From positions 38,207,192 through 38,271,191 of the forward strand of contig NC_068349.1 in NCBI RefSeq assembly GCF_014633365.1: DNA of 64,000 nt, written 5' to 3'. Below the pieces are notes generated by a model. It did not search any database. It was not told where the DNA came from and saw nothing but the letters and a program-made list of their open reading frames with translations. The position numbers and the translations under genes were made by a program. The stretch comes from Diospyros lotus (lineage: Eukaryota > Streptophyta > Magnoliopsida > Ericales > Ebenaceae). The first letter of the stretch is position 1. Each line of letters begins with the position of its first letter. Positions 36,001-46,512 of the stretch are shown in pieces.

Positions 36001-37891
36001 TGGTTCACAATGAAGTAGCGCTCAGCCCTAAATACCCAGCCATCCGAATCATCTCCCTCGGAGATGGGTATTTCCGGGTGTCTCCCATGATACTCCTGCT
36101 TTCTGACACCATCGACCCCTTCGCCACTTCTCGCTCCAGCTACCGGTGTTCCCTCCCTTGTCAAGGGCGAACTCGCAGGTGGGTCTTCCTTATCTCGCTT
36201 CCCCTTCCTCTCTCTCACTTGCTCCTCCCGTCTCTCCTCGTTCTTCCTCTCCCGATCCTGCTCTTCCCATCTCGCTTGCATCCAAGCGAACTGTTCCAGC
36301 AAGCTCGCTACCTTCTTCCCCACCGCTTGAATACTCCGTTGCATGCCTTCTACCCTCATCTCCAAGTCACCCACTCGATCGGTCAGGTACTCCATTAGGA
36401 TCGGAGATGCTCTGATACCAAATTGATAGGATACCAAATAGCAAATCCAAACAATAATCAAATATCAATAGTTTCCAATACTTTTCAGCAGAAAACAAGA
36501 ACAAACCAGGGCATTCGAGAGGCCCTTACTCTCCCAATTCTTCTATCAAAAAACTAGCTACCCTCTCCCTCTTCTTCTCAGCTCTTTATACTGCTCCTCT
36601 ACCCCTCTCTAACCAAATTCCCTTGCACATGCAGATTATTCCCTCAACCTATGGATTACAAAACTACCCCCATGCGCACATGCTGGTTGTAACAACCTGC
36701 ATGTGCTAATTCCCTATTCTCCCCTTCATGCTTGCTGGTCTTTGGTAGGTCCAGTACACCGGTGGCCTATCAACTTCTTTCCAGATAAATTTAACAAACA
36801 TAATAAAAAAACACTTTTATCGGAAATGCTTTTCATATTCCACTTTTTTTATCTATATCTTGGTTAACAAACACTAACTAAAAGAGTATAATGGTCATTT
36901 GCTGTAATATCCTTTCATTTCCATTGCTCTCTCAAACAAGGAGAGACATTTTTCATTACTTTCAATTCCCTACTCTCCCAAACAAGGGGAAAATATTTTA
37001 CATTTCACCCATTTTCATGTCACTCCATTTCTAAATTTCTCCCCAAACAAAGCTTCAGGGTACGTGTAATATTGACAAAAGAAGATGATTTTGATCTTTT
37101 TAATTGTTTAATCGTCAATTCAAGTTTCACCCAGTTCACCTCTAAGGAAAGCTCTTTGGTTAGCAGTGGCTTTCCCCATGCATCAGAATTGAATAAGAAG
37201 TTAAATGCATCATTCCTACGTAATGGGCAAATAACTTCACAAAAAAATTGAGTTGATAACCTTACTTGTCTAGAATGAATAGTGTTGTGTTCTCCGGTTC
37301 CTGGAACCTCAAAGCAAGCTTTTTCAAGAACCCTGGCTTATTCTCACCTCTGTACACAACTGCCACAGGCTTCTTCTTCAAACCCCTAATATCTGGACTA
37401 CCCACTTGCCTGACCTCCCCTGGCGCTCTTATATCAAGCAACTGAACACTGGGATCATCGCCCAGTTTCTCATAAGCTTTCCTTGCAGACTCAACACCCC
37501 ATGGCTTAGATTTACTCAACAGCTGAGACACAACCAGAGGCACTGCTATGAACGCGGCGACGCCTGCTATAACAAGAGGGTTTTCCACTACGAAATTGAC
37601 AATTCCATCAAGAACGTCAAGGTCTGGGCCCCCCACAGAAGAGGGTTGGCTCCCTGATAGCTGAATTGCCTCCTCGTATGTCAAAGCTCTGGCAAGCCCG
37701 GGATTGAGAGCTGAAGACAGAAGCAGTAGACTGCCATGGAAGCTTCTGGAGACACCCTCTGGAAGATTTGGTGGGTTGGTGCCAAAACTGGAATAAGCTG
37801 GAGATTTGAGTTGGCTAATTTTCCTGGGCTCTGTTCTCCGCTCAGAAAGAACTGAAATCGGCGTCAATCGGACGGCATTGAGGGCCTGCAT
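30096..37891 (-). CDS. TROL: Thylakoid rhodanese-like protein TROL (STR4), FNR membrane anchor
   Basis: Eight minus-strand exons: 37266-37891, 32249-32351, 32046-32132, 31764-31838, 31556-31630, 30710-30790, 30308-30508 and 30096-30143 (1,296 nt, 431 residues). The protein sits in thylakoid membranes and tethers ferredoxin-NADP+ oxidoreductase near photosystem I. Seen in order: a basic Ser-rich transit peptide, a membrane helix at residues ~104-125 ([18 protein letters not shown]), a rhodanese-like domain (~130-245) with [13 protein letters not shown] and [10 protein letters not shown], hydrophobic segments at ~280-320 ([13 protein letters not shown]), a Pro/Ala-rich linker, and the C-terminal FNR-binding motif [15 protein letters not shown]. 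At the usual catalytic Cys position stands Asp234 (YAIKDGAEG), consistent with the non-enzymatic rhodanese fold reported for TROL. All splice phases agree. The exon 2 donor ATG|GTCGTT is weak. Intron 1 (4.9 kb) carries a MITE and a retrotransposon. Confidence 0.93.
34041..36772 (-). mobile_element. Structurally complete non-autonomous LTR retrotransposon carrying a captured kinase fragment
   Basis: Two LTRs, 34041-34388 and 36424-36772 (348/349 bases), start TGATAGG and end CCTATCA. I count about six differences between them. The 5-base duplication ACTTC flanks the element (34036-34040 and 36773-36777). On the minus strand the 5' LTR is followed by TTTGGTATCAGAGC, the initiator-Met primer site (about 36405-36420), and the 3' LTR is preceded by a polypurine tract GGGAGGGGAGTAA (34389-34401). 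Both LTRs hold a TATAAA box (minus strand, near 34201 and 36585). There is no protease, reverse transcriptase or integrase, so movement would depend on another element. The near-identical LTRs point to a recent insertion. Confidence 0.92.
34419..36395 (-). CDS. Retrotransposon ORF: gag-like region fused to an IRE-type AGC kinase C-terminal fragment
   Basis: The frame opens at the ATG just after the primer-binding site (36393-36395) and encodes 658 residues without a stop. The N-terminal part has a coiled-coil-like charged region and gag-type motifs ([19 protein letters not shown], then [15 protein letters not shown]); the EGAALSW segment is repeated, indicating an internal duplication. From about residue 415 the sequence becomes the second half of a plant IRE (INCOMPLETE ROOT HAIR ELONGATION) AGC kinase: [61 protein letters not shown]. 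The ATP-binding lobe and catalytic loop are absent. DFG has become NFG and APE has become ALE, so no kinase activity is expected. Whether the fusion is translated is unknown. Confidence 0.8.
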   Translation of the reverse strand: MEYLTDRVGDLEMRVEGMQRSIQAVGKKVASLLEQFAWMQARWEEQDRERKNEERREEQVRERKGKRDKEDPPASSPLTREGTPVAGARSGEGVDGVRKQEYHGRHPEIPISEGDDSDGWVFRAERYFIVNQLSNVEKLETTALCVEGAALSWFQWEQRRRRVRSWAELKATGEELGVAVKGLVVEEKMDSAALCLEGAALSWVQCKQRRRRVRSWEELKGLLRNRLGAMLEGAGDELHIEGGLAVEQMMVSRGRVAADDDGVREFHGEAEGQPTIDPFKRPWTAEPVTTKESISPRKGAPSTIHVVWEDGATPSQVSHKFYMGLADNGGSLMYSHHHEGVGASPNEVMMVEGQHVSRSQGLNLHSIVEPNDLEAPLMIMESCLNSDWLQHSFHSWAQRCQNANNAESVEMRKEELVDFTLWDELTNFGLSRVGLINNIDDLSGPAISGTLLLGENEPQLTASKHQRERRKKRYAVGTPDHLALEILLGTRHGATTNWWSVGIILFELIVGIPPFNAEHPQIITDNILNQKIPWPWVPEEMSYEAQYLIDQLLTEDPHQRLGAGGASEVKQHAFFRDINWDTLARQKAAFVPSSESALDTSYFMSRYSWNSAENMFFMLPVSLRTVRMVAPLVVAVVQAIATMNWEPYDSATISYFSP

Positions 37892-40800
37892 GGCATAATT
37901 CTTGTGGGGAGAAGAACGATTCAGGGCTCTCAGAGGATTGTCAAAAATGCTTCAATATCACCATGAGAAAGCAGCAATTGGATGGCTTTTGATTTGGTAG
38001 TTTTGGTGCAGTGTGAAGAGTATGGCTTAGCTTCGGTGTACTTCGCCCGATTGTTTCGTGTATGGTGGAGGCTGACCCGTCAAGAGAGATCAGCTTTAAA
38101 CCAGTCGTCACGTGACACTTGGCTGGCGAGATCAGAGCTTCTTTATCAATTGGGCTGGTAAGTTCACCTAGATGGTGAACGTGTGGTTGAGATTTGCCTA
38201 AAAAAAAGTTCACAGTAAACCGGCTCCTAAGATATTTTTAACTTGATTGATTAAGTATTTATCTTTCTTTAACATTAAAAACTTGATTGATTATCCCAAA
38301 ATGTTTGGTTGGAATCATCCTACACTCTTTTAAAATTTTGTTCACACCTTAAATTTTAATAGTTGGGCATAAGTCGATATTAAAAATTTAATTTTTTAAA
38401 TAAACATAAATTATTAATCATCATATAAAGACATATTCTCGTATAAAAATATACTCGATCTCAAAATCTTATAATAATGCAAATTTTTAAATATGTGCAA
38501 TGGACCATTTAATTTAATAATTGAGTCGAGTTTAATTTATAATGTGTTTGACTCATTTAATTTATAATCTAAATCAATTGAATTACATATAACATATATA
38601 AGATGTATTTTGTATTTATATATTATAATATGCATCAATTCATATCTTAATATTAAAATATACTCTACATTCTCTCACATTTATAAAATAACAATAACGT
38701 CCCTATTACTAAATAAATGAATAAAATAATAATTTTACTCTTTATTCTCTCTCTTTTTACTTATTTTTTGTCTTTTCTCATTTGCTTAAAAAAAAGTAAA
38801 AATAAACAATTAGTAATAATCGCTAGCTGCTAGTGACCACTGGGTTCAAGTGTTCCATTTACGAACCTAAAAGTTTAAGTAGTTTTAATTCAAATTCAAA
38901 TAGAGACAGTTTGTTAAAATTTAATTAAACCTTTTATATTTAGGTTTGATCATTAAAATTGATAGAGAGTGAATGAAAAATAAGAATAAAAACAAAAATT
39001 ACCTTCAATCGAACAAGAATAAGATGGTTGGTGCAGGTGGTTGCATAGGCATTGGTTGGGGCAAATGTGATTAAGTCGTGAAATGAAGAAGAAAAAAAAA
39101 ATGATGGTGACAATTGTTTAATACCCAAAAAAGATATGAGGTGATAGAGAATGTTAAAAAATAATAGAAACAAAACTTATCAATTATGACAACGATGATC
39201 ATTCACTCGCTAAATAAGGGGTGGAAAGATAAGTTTTTTTTTCAAATATAAGGGTATTTTGATTATTTAAAAATATTTAACTAATATTAACTAACGACAA
39301 TTGAAACTTACAAAATGGTTTTATTAAACCTCGTGAGTACTCACTTATTTTCTCAAACAATAAGAGTAGCTCTTGCAATTATTTTAAATCTCATAAGTAT
39401 AACGTGTAATTTTTTTCTAAAATTTATTAATTTATCAGTTCATATTAACTTATTTGGATGGTATTTAAGCTTAATAAGTCAAGTTGAGCATTATCTCTAT
39501 TATAGTTGTCAAGATCTAATCCCATATTGATAGTTCATTGGGGTTACTTGTTTAGTCTCATGAATCTAATAATATTGAAGTATTTTTAAGTAAGAATCTA
39601 TTAAAATATATCTGATTTAACAAGAACATTAGAGATTTGTAGGAGACGAGCTCTATCCTCCCTAGATTTTTTGCCTTGAGCTGTCATAATTGGCTCATGG
39701 CTTGTGTCTAGAGACTTGCGTGGGTGTGTGTATATATTTATTGATGAAGAGTCATTTATTTGATAAATTTTTTAGTAAGAGACAAATTAGAGGGTGACGT
39801 AGTTTTTATTGAAAGAAGGATCTCCCTGGCTAATTGTTGGAAGAGTGGTCTCTCAGATGATTCAAAATCATGGGCATAGAAGTTGCACTCAGAAATCATA
39901 TGGAAGAAATCTCCTAAGAGATTATGCTCGCTCTGTGCTTCTCGGGTTAGACTATATAAGTACTAATCTCTCTTATTGAATTAGTAAACAAGTTTACAAT
40001 ATTAATCTTTTTGTTACTCTTACCATACTGCTTGCTGATAAATTCTGAACATTAACCTGACCACCGTTGGGATCATAGTCTCGTATTTGCAAGAGCCAAT
40101 CGTATATATTCTAATTTCTCAATAAACTTTAGCAACCCAGAAACACCAAGAAGAAAGAATCAAAAGTTGTTAACCTTTGAGGGAAGCCAAGAGGTGAGAT
40201 GTGGCAAAACTCGACTTGGACGACTTCGAAGTAAACAAGTGTAAGAATTTTGGATTGGGGTGGTACGATTCGAATAATAATATTGTGAATGGAAAAGAGA
40301 TATCGATCACGTGATATCCAAGTTGGCATACTTGTATTGCTAACTCCAGTGTGGAAGGAGGAATTGTTCTTTCAAGGACTAAACCTGATGTGGTCGAGAT
40401 GCCCAGAGGCTGCTGCTAGTTGCTGTATTGTATTCCCTTGTTCCACTAGGGTTGACTTGCAAGCTAAAACTACATTAAATTGATTAATTAATTTATTTAT
40501 TTTTAGTTTAAGAAGACTATATATGGGATATAATGCCACATGATTTTGGTGAGACATTTGTAAGTTTATGGGATCATATAAAAAGCCCTTAGAGAGAAGG
40601 AATTTACTAGAATACTATTTAAGTACTAGATTAGGTATTCTGATGTTATTACGATATGGGCGAGAGGGGGAGAAGGAAGAGATGATACAGCATTTTAATA
40701 ATTGTTTAGAAGATGTTGTACAAATGATTCCACACTGATTATCAAAGACTTAACAACTAATTGGGGTTATTCCTCTGTTTTAGATTGGATTGAAAGAGAA

Positions 40801-42030
40801 CCCTTGAGGGAACCAAAAGGATCTGTTTTTGCCACTCAAAAGGAAGTGCCTCAGATATGTGGCCCCCACCAAGGCCTATAAATAAGCCCCAACCAAATCC
40901 TTGAATGATCCAAGCAAGCCTGTTTGAGTTGAAGAGAGTAAATGAAATTCAAGGCAATGGTTGTTCCGTCTCCCTCAAGGGCTTCTACCAGGCACTGCTT
41001 GCTCTGTGTTCATTGTGAATGAGAGTGACAATGTGCAGAGAAGGAACCCTTGGAGGAGACAGAACAGGCCCTGCCTTGCTTGCTTACACGTACGTCCAAG
41101 TCTCTGGACTCTGGAGCTAGCTAAATGGATTCATCATCTGTCTTAGGCAACCTTTGTTTACTCTCCCTCAATGGCTTCGCTTCTGGCATGCACTTGACTT
41201 GATCATCTATCTGATCTCAGGGTCAAGGCATAATTACGCCAGGAGCCTTGAGGAAGGGTACATAAAAGTTGTCATTTGTCTTCACATCATCTTTTCACCT
41301 TCTTGGCCGTCCTTGGGTTGCCCTCCTCTGGCTATTGGTTATTCCATGCATGAACGTGGTATGTTCTTGTTCGTTCAAATCTATGCAATAATAATAATAA
41401 TAATATAACTGACTTAGAAACTTAAAATTAAGTGCCTTTAGCTAGGTGGCGAGTTTTCAGTTCCGGAGATTGGCGTTCGCCTATATTCTGCCTGACAGCA
41501 GAATTGAGTTGAATTTTGATATGATAGCATTCTTTCAATACAACAATCGGAGCTAGGTCTTTCCAGTTTCCAGACCTTTATGCTACAAATAGATACCATA
41601 TAATATTATAAGCATACCTCAAAAGTCTTTCGCAAAGGCAGAATGAGTATAAAAGTACGTGAAACCAAGAAACACACCTGTTGTCGATTCACCTTCAACA
41701 TGAACATGCAGTTACTAAGAAAACTTTTCCCTATATATTTACAAACAACGCCGCTAATAGCTTACATGCCACGATGGTCCAAACCAAGGAAAGTAACCGT
41801 GAAAGAGAACTGGGGTTTTTTGAAAGCCAAATTGCGAGAGAAACAAACAAGGATGAGGCCACAAGTAAATCCAAAAGTGAGTGGAAATGACAAAGCTATG
41901 CGCAAGATTGTGTGCAATACATCTGTGAGGGCCGAACATATGCTCCAATTGTTGAACACACAGCTTTAGGAAAACTACAAGCATTCCGTAAGAGAGCATC
42001 CGGTGCTCCTCAGAGATCTTGCTAACCAAC
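37892..42030. other. Gene-free intergenic region between TROL and the PYL gene
   Basis: The first few hundred bases should be the TROL promoter. The rest is AT-rich with scattered LTR-like debris and a TATA-containing stretch noted separately; the last ~300 bases before 42030 probably include the PYL 3' UTR. No protein-coding gene is supported. Confidence 0.55.
40870..41400 (+). promoter_or_regulatory. TATA-box stretch of unknown origin with a degenerate duplication
   Basis: TATAAATA at 40877-40884 sits in GGCCTATAAATAAGCCCC and is followed by relatively GC-rich DNA without a convincing frame. CTCCCTCAAGGGCTTC (near 40970) and CTCCCTCAATGGCTTC (near 41161) start two loosely similar segments ~190 bases apart. 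It may be an LTR fragment or a non-coding transcript promoter. Confidence 0.25.
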
Positions 42031-45000
42031 TCAGGCTTGATTGAGGGGTCCAGACTGAATGGCCATCCTCTCCGAGACATCAGCCAAAGATTTGAGATTG
42101 CAGTTGATCATGGTCTTAACAAAAAAGCATGTCTCATCTATAGTGTTCCCAACAGGCACGTCCACTACAAATGACTCGATCACTAAAGTACCTGGTCTTC
42201 CATCAATCATCTCTGGATGCACGGTTAAGATGGAAGAGTAGTTCTGCACAATCAAAGGAAAATTTGAATGTTTATCGCATGCTGCACTATTAGAGATACT
42301 TGGTAGAAAATAGAAAAATAATGATGATGATGATGATGATAACAATGCTGATAACAAGATGACCATGTAGTCAATGAGTATGCAGCTAATTCAGTCTTCC
42401 TACCAAATATGCCTCGTCAAATACATGATTACAACAAATACCAATGGATCTGTTAACCACTGGAGAACAAACTAGGCTCATCACGAACAGTCAACAAGGA
42501 GAAAACTAGTATGAAGCTGATAACCTTGGAAAGGGAGAAATAAGTGCATGCCTGGTGCAGTCAATTTCTTGGTACTCCTTTCACTGTAGAACCAAACTAC
42601 CAAAAAAATTCCCTTTTTATATTTTCTTTTTATACCAAAAGAAGATGCATAAACAAGACACAGAAAATTTTAACATCCTTATACAGTAAGGAACCATGAG
42701 TCCCCATCTTTTTATTAATATTTATCCAAGAGAACCTCTAGTAAAAGCAGCAACATTAATTAAGCAAGCAAGAAACTAATTTGTGTTTGAATTTTATTTT
42801 TCTAGCATCAATTGCATCTCTGCATTGATGTTTAACAGTTGAAGCAGGGTATCCTACTATGGTGCCAAAGAATACACCTGACTACACAGAAGCACTAAAG
42901 TTGGAAGAGTAGTTAAAACAAAAGTAGAAAATGTTGTCCTCAATTGGCAGAAGTAGTTGCCTTCTGCCACGTCTCCTATATGCAATGGGCTATGGCATGC
43001 AACAACATCAGAATTAGGCACTGTTGTAAATGTAAGGTACCATCTACTTGAAGATCATTGGTTCCATAACTATCAATTTTTCTTTAAACCCGATGCGCAG
43101 ATTGTTGCATGAATCATTAAATGGCAAGGATCCAGTGAAAACATCTCCCAGGAAGAAGCAATCAGTTACAAGTCCTGATTACAGTGGAATGAACCATATT
43201 ACCAACTCTTTACCATCTTCCATCCTCATGGATCAAAAGCTACAACAAAGAATGGACCAAATCCTCCTCATCAGAAGAGTCAATAAAGCAAAATTTCAAT
43301 AAGCATTGGAGAGAATGGCTTCAAAACTTAACAACTCATAGCTACTACCATAAACACTGATCCTATTTGAAAGGTAACCATGCAGATTAGTTCCAGAAAG
43401 GACAAGTAACCTGATCACAGATTCATGGAAAATATATCAGTTTTATTTGTATATTGACTCAGATATTCATACAGTAACTCCCAATGAGAGAGGTGCCAAA
43501 AATGGAGTTTGGAAACTGTTAGGATTTTCAGCGAAAAATCCTAATTAGTCTTGAAGATTATTTCTTATTCTTAATATTAGTTTTTTGTTTAATTTGTAAT
43601 CCTATTTCATAGCCAGTTGTTAATTGTTGCTAGGCAATGAAACTTTAGCCTTGACGAACAAGGAAATTAGTCTATAAATAGGATGTTTGTCTTGTTATTC
43701 AAAGTGAGCAAATCACTTGTGAGAGACCAATGAGAGCTAGGAATTAGGTGTAATTGAGACTTGGGTTTAGAGAGAGAATATTGAACTTTGTAATTGTAAA
43801 TTTTACTACATAGTGACATTTTTCCTCTATCGTCCTGATGGTCGTGATTTTTTCCTTTTAGGGTTTTCCACCTAAAAATCTCTTGTGTTTAACTATGATT
43901 GGATATTTTGTTTCTCATCTTATTATTTTTCAACAGAAACATTTGTCCAAATTTTGGATATTTGAAAAAAAATCGACCTGAAATATAGGAAGCCTGACAT
44001 GCTTTTGCAAGTAGAACATAAGCTTAATTTACATAAACAGAAACATGAGTTCGCAGAAGTAAATGTATGAAAAATAAACTTAAAAAGCCAATATACTCGA
44101 TTAGTTTTCTAATTTGATAGCAGTATATAATTACTAAGAATATGCCTTCTTCTTGGTAAAAGTCAAGTGAGACTAGAGAAAGAAAACCTCAGAACAAGAG
44201 TATAAAACAAAGAAGAAAACGCAACAAAGATTCATGCCTGTAGCCTGTGATCACCGCCAACAATCCTGACTCCAAGGATGTGTTCGTCATCGTCAAGCAG
44301 TTCCAATCTTTCAGTGCTCGTTGTGGCTGGAAGGCCTGACTTCACATTTACCTGTCTGAGACTCCCAATCTTTAGGTCACCTTGCACGGTACACCTGCTG
44401 ACAAAGGGCTTATACTTCTGTGGTTGATCAAAACTCCTCACCAGAGACCAGACCTACAAAAAAGATCATAATTCATCAGAGAAAGATATTTTGCTCAACC
44501 TAGAAAATAAGAATTCATAAGAAAGCAGCTCGCAACAATCAAAGTCAACATTTAACCAACAAGCAGGCAATAAATATTCATCTCTCCAGGCTCCAATTGA
44601 TTTCCGAAAATAAGATAATATCACACTCCGAATTCTGTCTCGTGCAGTTTTCTTTACTAATTTCGTTACTTACGCATGCAATTTTTTTGTCAACCAAACA
44701 AAAACGAATTCAACGATGGAAATTTGAAGCAAATACAAGAAAAAAAAGGAAAATCCCCAAATACAAACTCAATATCATAGCACAACATATGCTTTAAAGA
44801 AGTCAAACTCAAACAAACACCACCAGAACCACCAGATACGGAAAAAGATGCAAGCTCAATTGGAAGTCTAAGATCCGCACCACAGAAAATCATACCAAAT
44901 GAAACAAATCAACAAATTACCACCAAAATCAAGAAAAATAAACAAATCACAATCATAATAATAACAAGGAAAAGAACTGGTCGACAACCGAACTTCTTCT

Positions 45001-45246
45001 GCTCTTTCATTCCGTTTCCTCATCAACTAGCACATCGCAGAGAGAATATCATAAACTCGTGACAATAAGATACAAACATCAATATAGATGAAGCAAGAGA
45101 GATAGATAGAGAGAGAAGGATAGACGAACGAGATCAACGGGGGCTTTGATGTGCTTGATGAGAGCAGAAGAGCACTGATTCGCTTCCGACTGGTGCCTGT
45201 GGTGCCTTCGTATATACTGAGCCTCCATTGTTCTCTCTGCAACCAT
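42031..45246 (-). CDS. PYR/PYL/RCAR abscisic acid receptor, PYL7-PYL10 subfamily
   Basis: Three minus-strand exons: 45130-45246, 44238-44453 and 42031-42243 (546 nt, 181 residues). These START-fold proteins bind abscisic acid and then inhibit clade A PP2C phosphatases, releasing SnRK2 kinases. Seen: NQCSSALIKHIKAP, SFDQPQKYKPFVSRC with the ligand Lys, the gate loop SGLPA (residues 78-82), STERLELLDDDEHILGV, the latch HRL (108-110), NYSSILTVHPE, and GTLVIESFVVDVP with CNLKSLADVSER. This pattern and the two intron positions fit the PYL8/PYL9 group. The ATG at 45226-45228 is in frame and in a better context (AACAATGG), so the protein may start six residues later. Intron 2 begins with GC (CAG|GCATGA) and holds a solo LTR. 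The exon 1 donor (CTC|GTTCGT) is weak. Confidence 0.93.
43517..43935 (+). mobile_element. Solo LTR in PYL intron 2, with GAAAC target duplication
   Basis: The 419-base segment starts TGTTAGGATTTTC and ends TTTTTCAACA. The 5-base sequence GAAAC flanks it on both sides (43512-43516 and 43936-43940). A TATAAATAGG promoter box lies near 43674. This is the product of LTR-LTR recombination of a full element. Confidence 0.85.
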
Positions 45247-45789
45247 CCAGAACAATCGACGAGAGCGTTCGTAGCTTCGGAACCACCAGTTTCCGTTTCG
45301 GATAATATCGCTCTCTCTCTCTCTCTCTCTGGTTGGTTCAGTCCGATTTCTTCACTCTTGTCTCGTGAGATGTGGCAAAAGAGGGAGAAGAAAATGATCC
45401 AATCTCTATCACCTGCACCGACAACGCCACGTCCGTTGCCGAGAAGGCCACCGATACAATTGGGCCCAATTGAGGAGATTTATCTCTGAACTTAATCTAT
45501 TGTATTTAATAATTAACTTTAAAGGAAATTTCTAGAGTGAGCGGACGGTGACACAAATTCCCATGACGGACGAATTAGAGGGCGTTATTGTGGGAGAAAT
45601 TATTTAGTTATTCAAAGGCTCCGACTAAACTAAGCCACGCCACGCCACCTACTGCAGAAATCGCTCACAAGACAAGATAAATTTTAAGTAATTTAAGGCA
45701 AATATATAACACATTTAAATATGTGAATATCATCCCAAATATCACAGTTAAATATCTGATCAGAGTCTGAAATCCTATTTTCGTCTCCA

Positions 45790-46110
45790 TATTTTTATAT
45801 TTTTTATGATTATTTAAATTTTTTATTATTTAGATTATATTTTTGAATTTAATTTTTAAATCAATTTAATTCATATACTTTGACTTTTTTTCATATAACA
45901 ATTTAAATTTTTTATTGTTTTAATTATATTTTTAAATTAATTTAACTTATATACTTTCATATATAAAAAAAATAATATAAAATGACAAAATACACGTCAT
46001 GCTCTATTCAAATTAAAATATATAAGTTAAATTAATACAGATACTAAGATGTAAGGGAAACATATAAAAAAATATTAAAATATAAAAATTAAATTAACTC
46101 AAAAAATATA
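45790..46110. repeat. AT-rich inverted-repeat element, copy 2
   Basis: TAATTTAACTTATATACTTT (about 45940-45959) is near reverse complementary to 46015-46034. The surrounding phrases (ATTTAATTCATATACTTTGA) match the copies at 26560-27020 and 57230-57660. An (AAT)n tract follows at about 46136-46160. Confidence 0.5.
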
Positions 46111-46320
46111 TAATGAATAATACTATAATGAGACAATAATAATAATAATAATAATAATATAATAAATAATACTATTTATCTAGTCCACGTGACACATTTT
46201 TATTAGGCAATAAAAATGTGTAAGTATTCATATTTATCGTACATATTTTCATTATTCAATAAAAAGATATCACCTGGACTAATTTAGATAAATAATATTA
46301 TCTTAATATAATAAATATAT

Positions 46321-46512
46321 AATACTTGAGTTTTAAAATATCTAACCCTTGTAGATAGAATGAAGAGACAGTAAAGCCTCCAAGGCAATACCGCGTAACG
46401 TGATTATTATACATGGTAAATATAATAATACTTGAGTTTTAAAATATCTCACCCTTGTTGTAGATAGAATGAAGGGACAGTAACGCCTCTAAGACATTAC
46501 CGCGTAACGTGA
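46321..46512. repeat. Tandem duplication, ~82-86-base units
   Basis: AATACTTGAGTTTTAAAATA begins copies at 46321 and 46427. Each runs through GTAGATAGAATGAAG and ends CCGCGTAACGTGA (to ~46402 and ~46512). Confidence 0.8.

Larger units (their letters stand above)
33910..36878. mobile_element. hAT-like MITE in TROL intron 1, split by a later retrotransposon
   Basis: The left end GGTAGCATTTGTTAA (33910-33924) and right end TTAACAAACACTAAC (36864-36878) are inverted repeats matching at 12 of 15 positions. Without the retrotransposon at 34041-36772 the element would be only ~235 bases. Related ends occur at 5378-5392 and 51924. Confidence 0.5.

Noticed and set aside
34419..36461. The longest open frame as an ordinary 680-residue protein kinase gene
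   Set aside because: It begins inside an LTR, follows a tRNA primer site, has a gag-like N-terminus and lacks the kinase N-lobe and catalytic loop. It is a retrotransposon ORF with a captured fragment.
40289..41408. Small frames around 40.3-41.4 kb as possible genes
   Set aside because: No conserved motifs, no joinable exons; the TATA-like box nearby is more likely part of a repeat.
45151..45489. 112-residue plus-strand frame over PYL exon 1
   Set aside because: It is the antisense of PYL exon 1 plus its leader and contains low-complexity Ser/Leu from a (CT)n tract.
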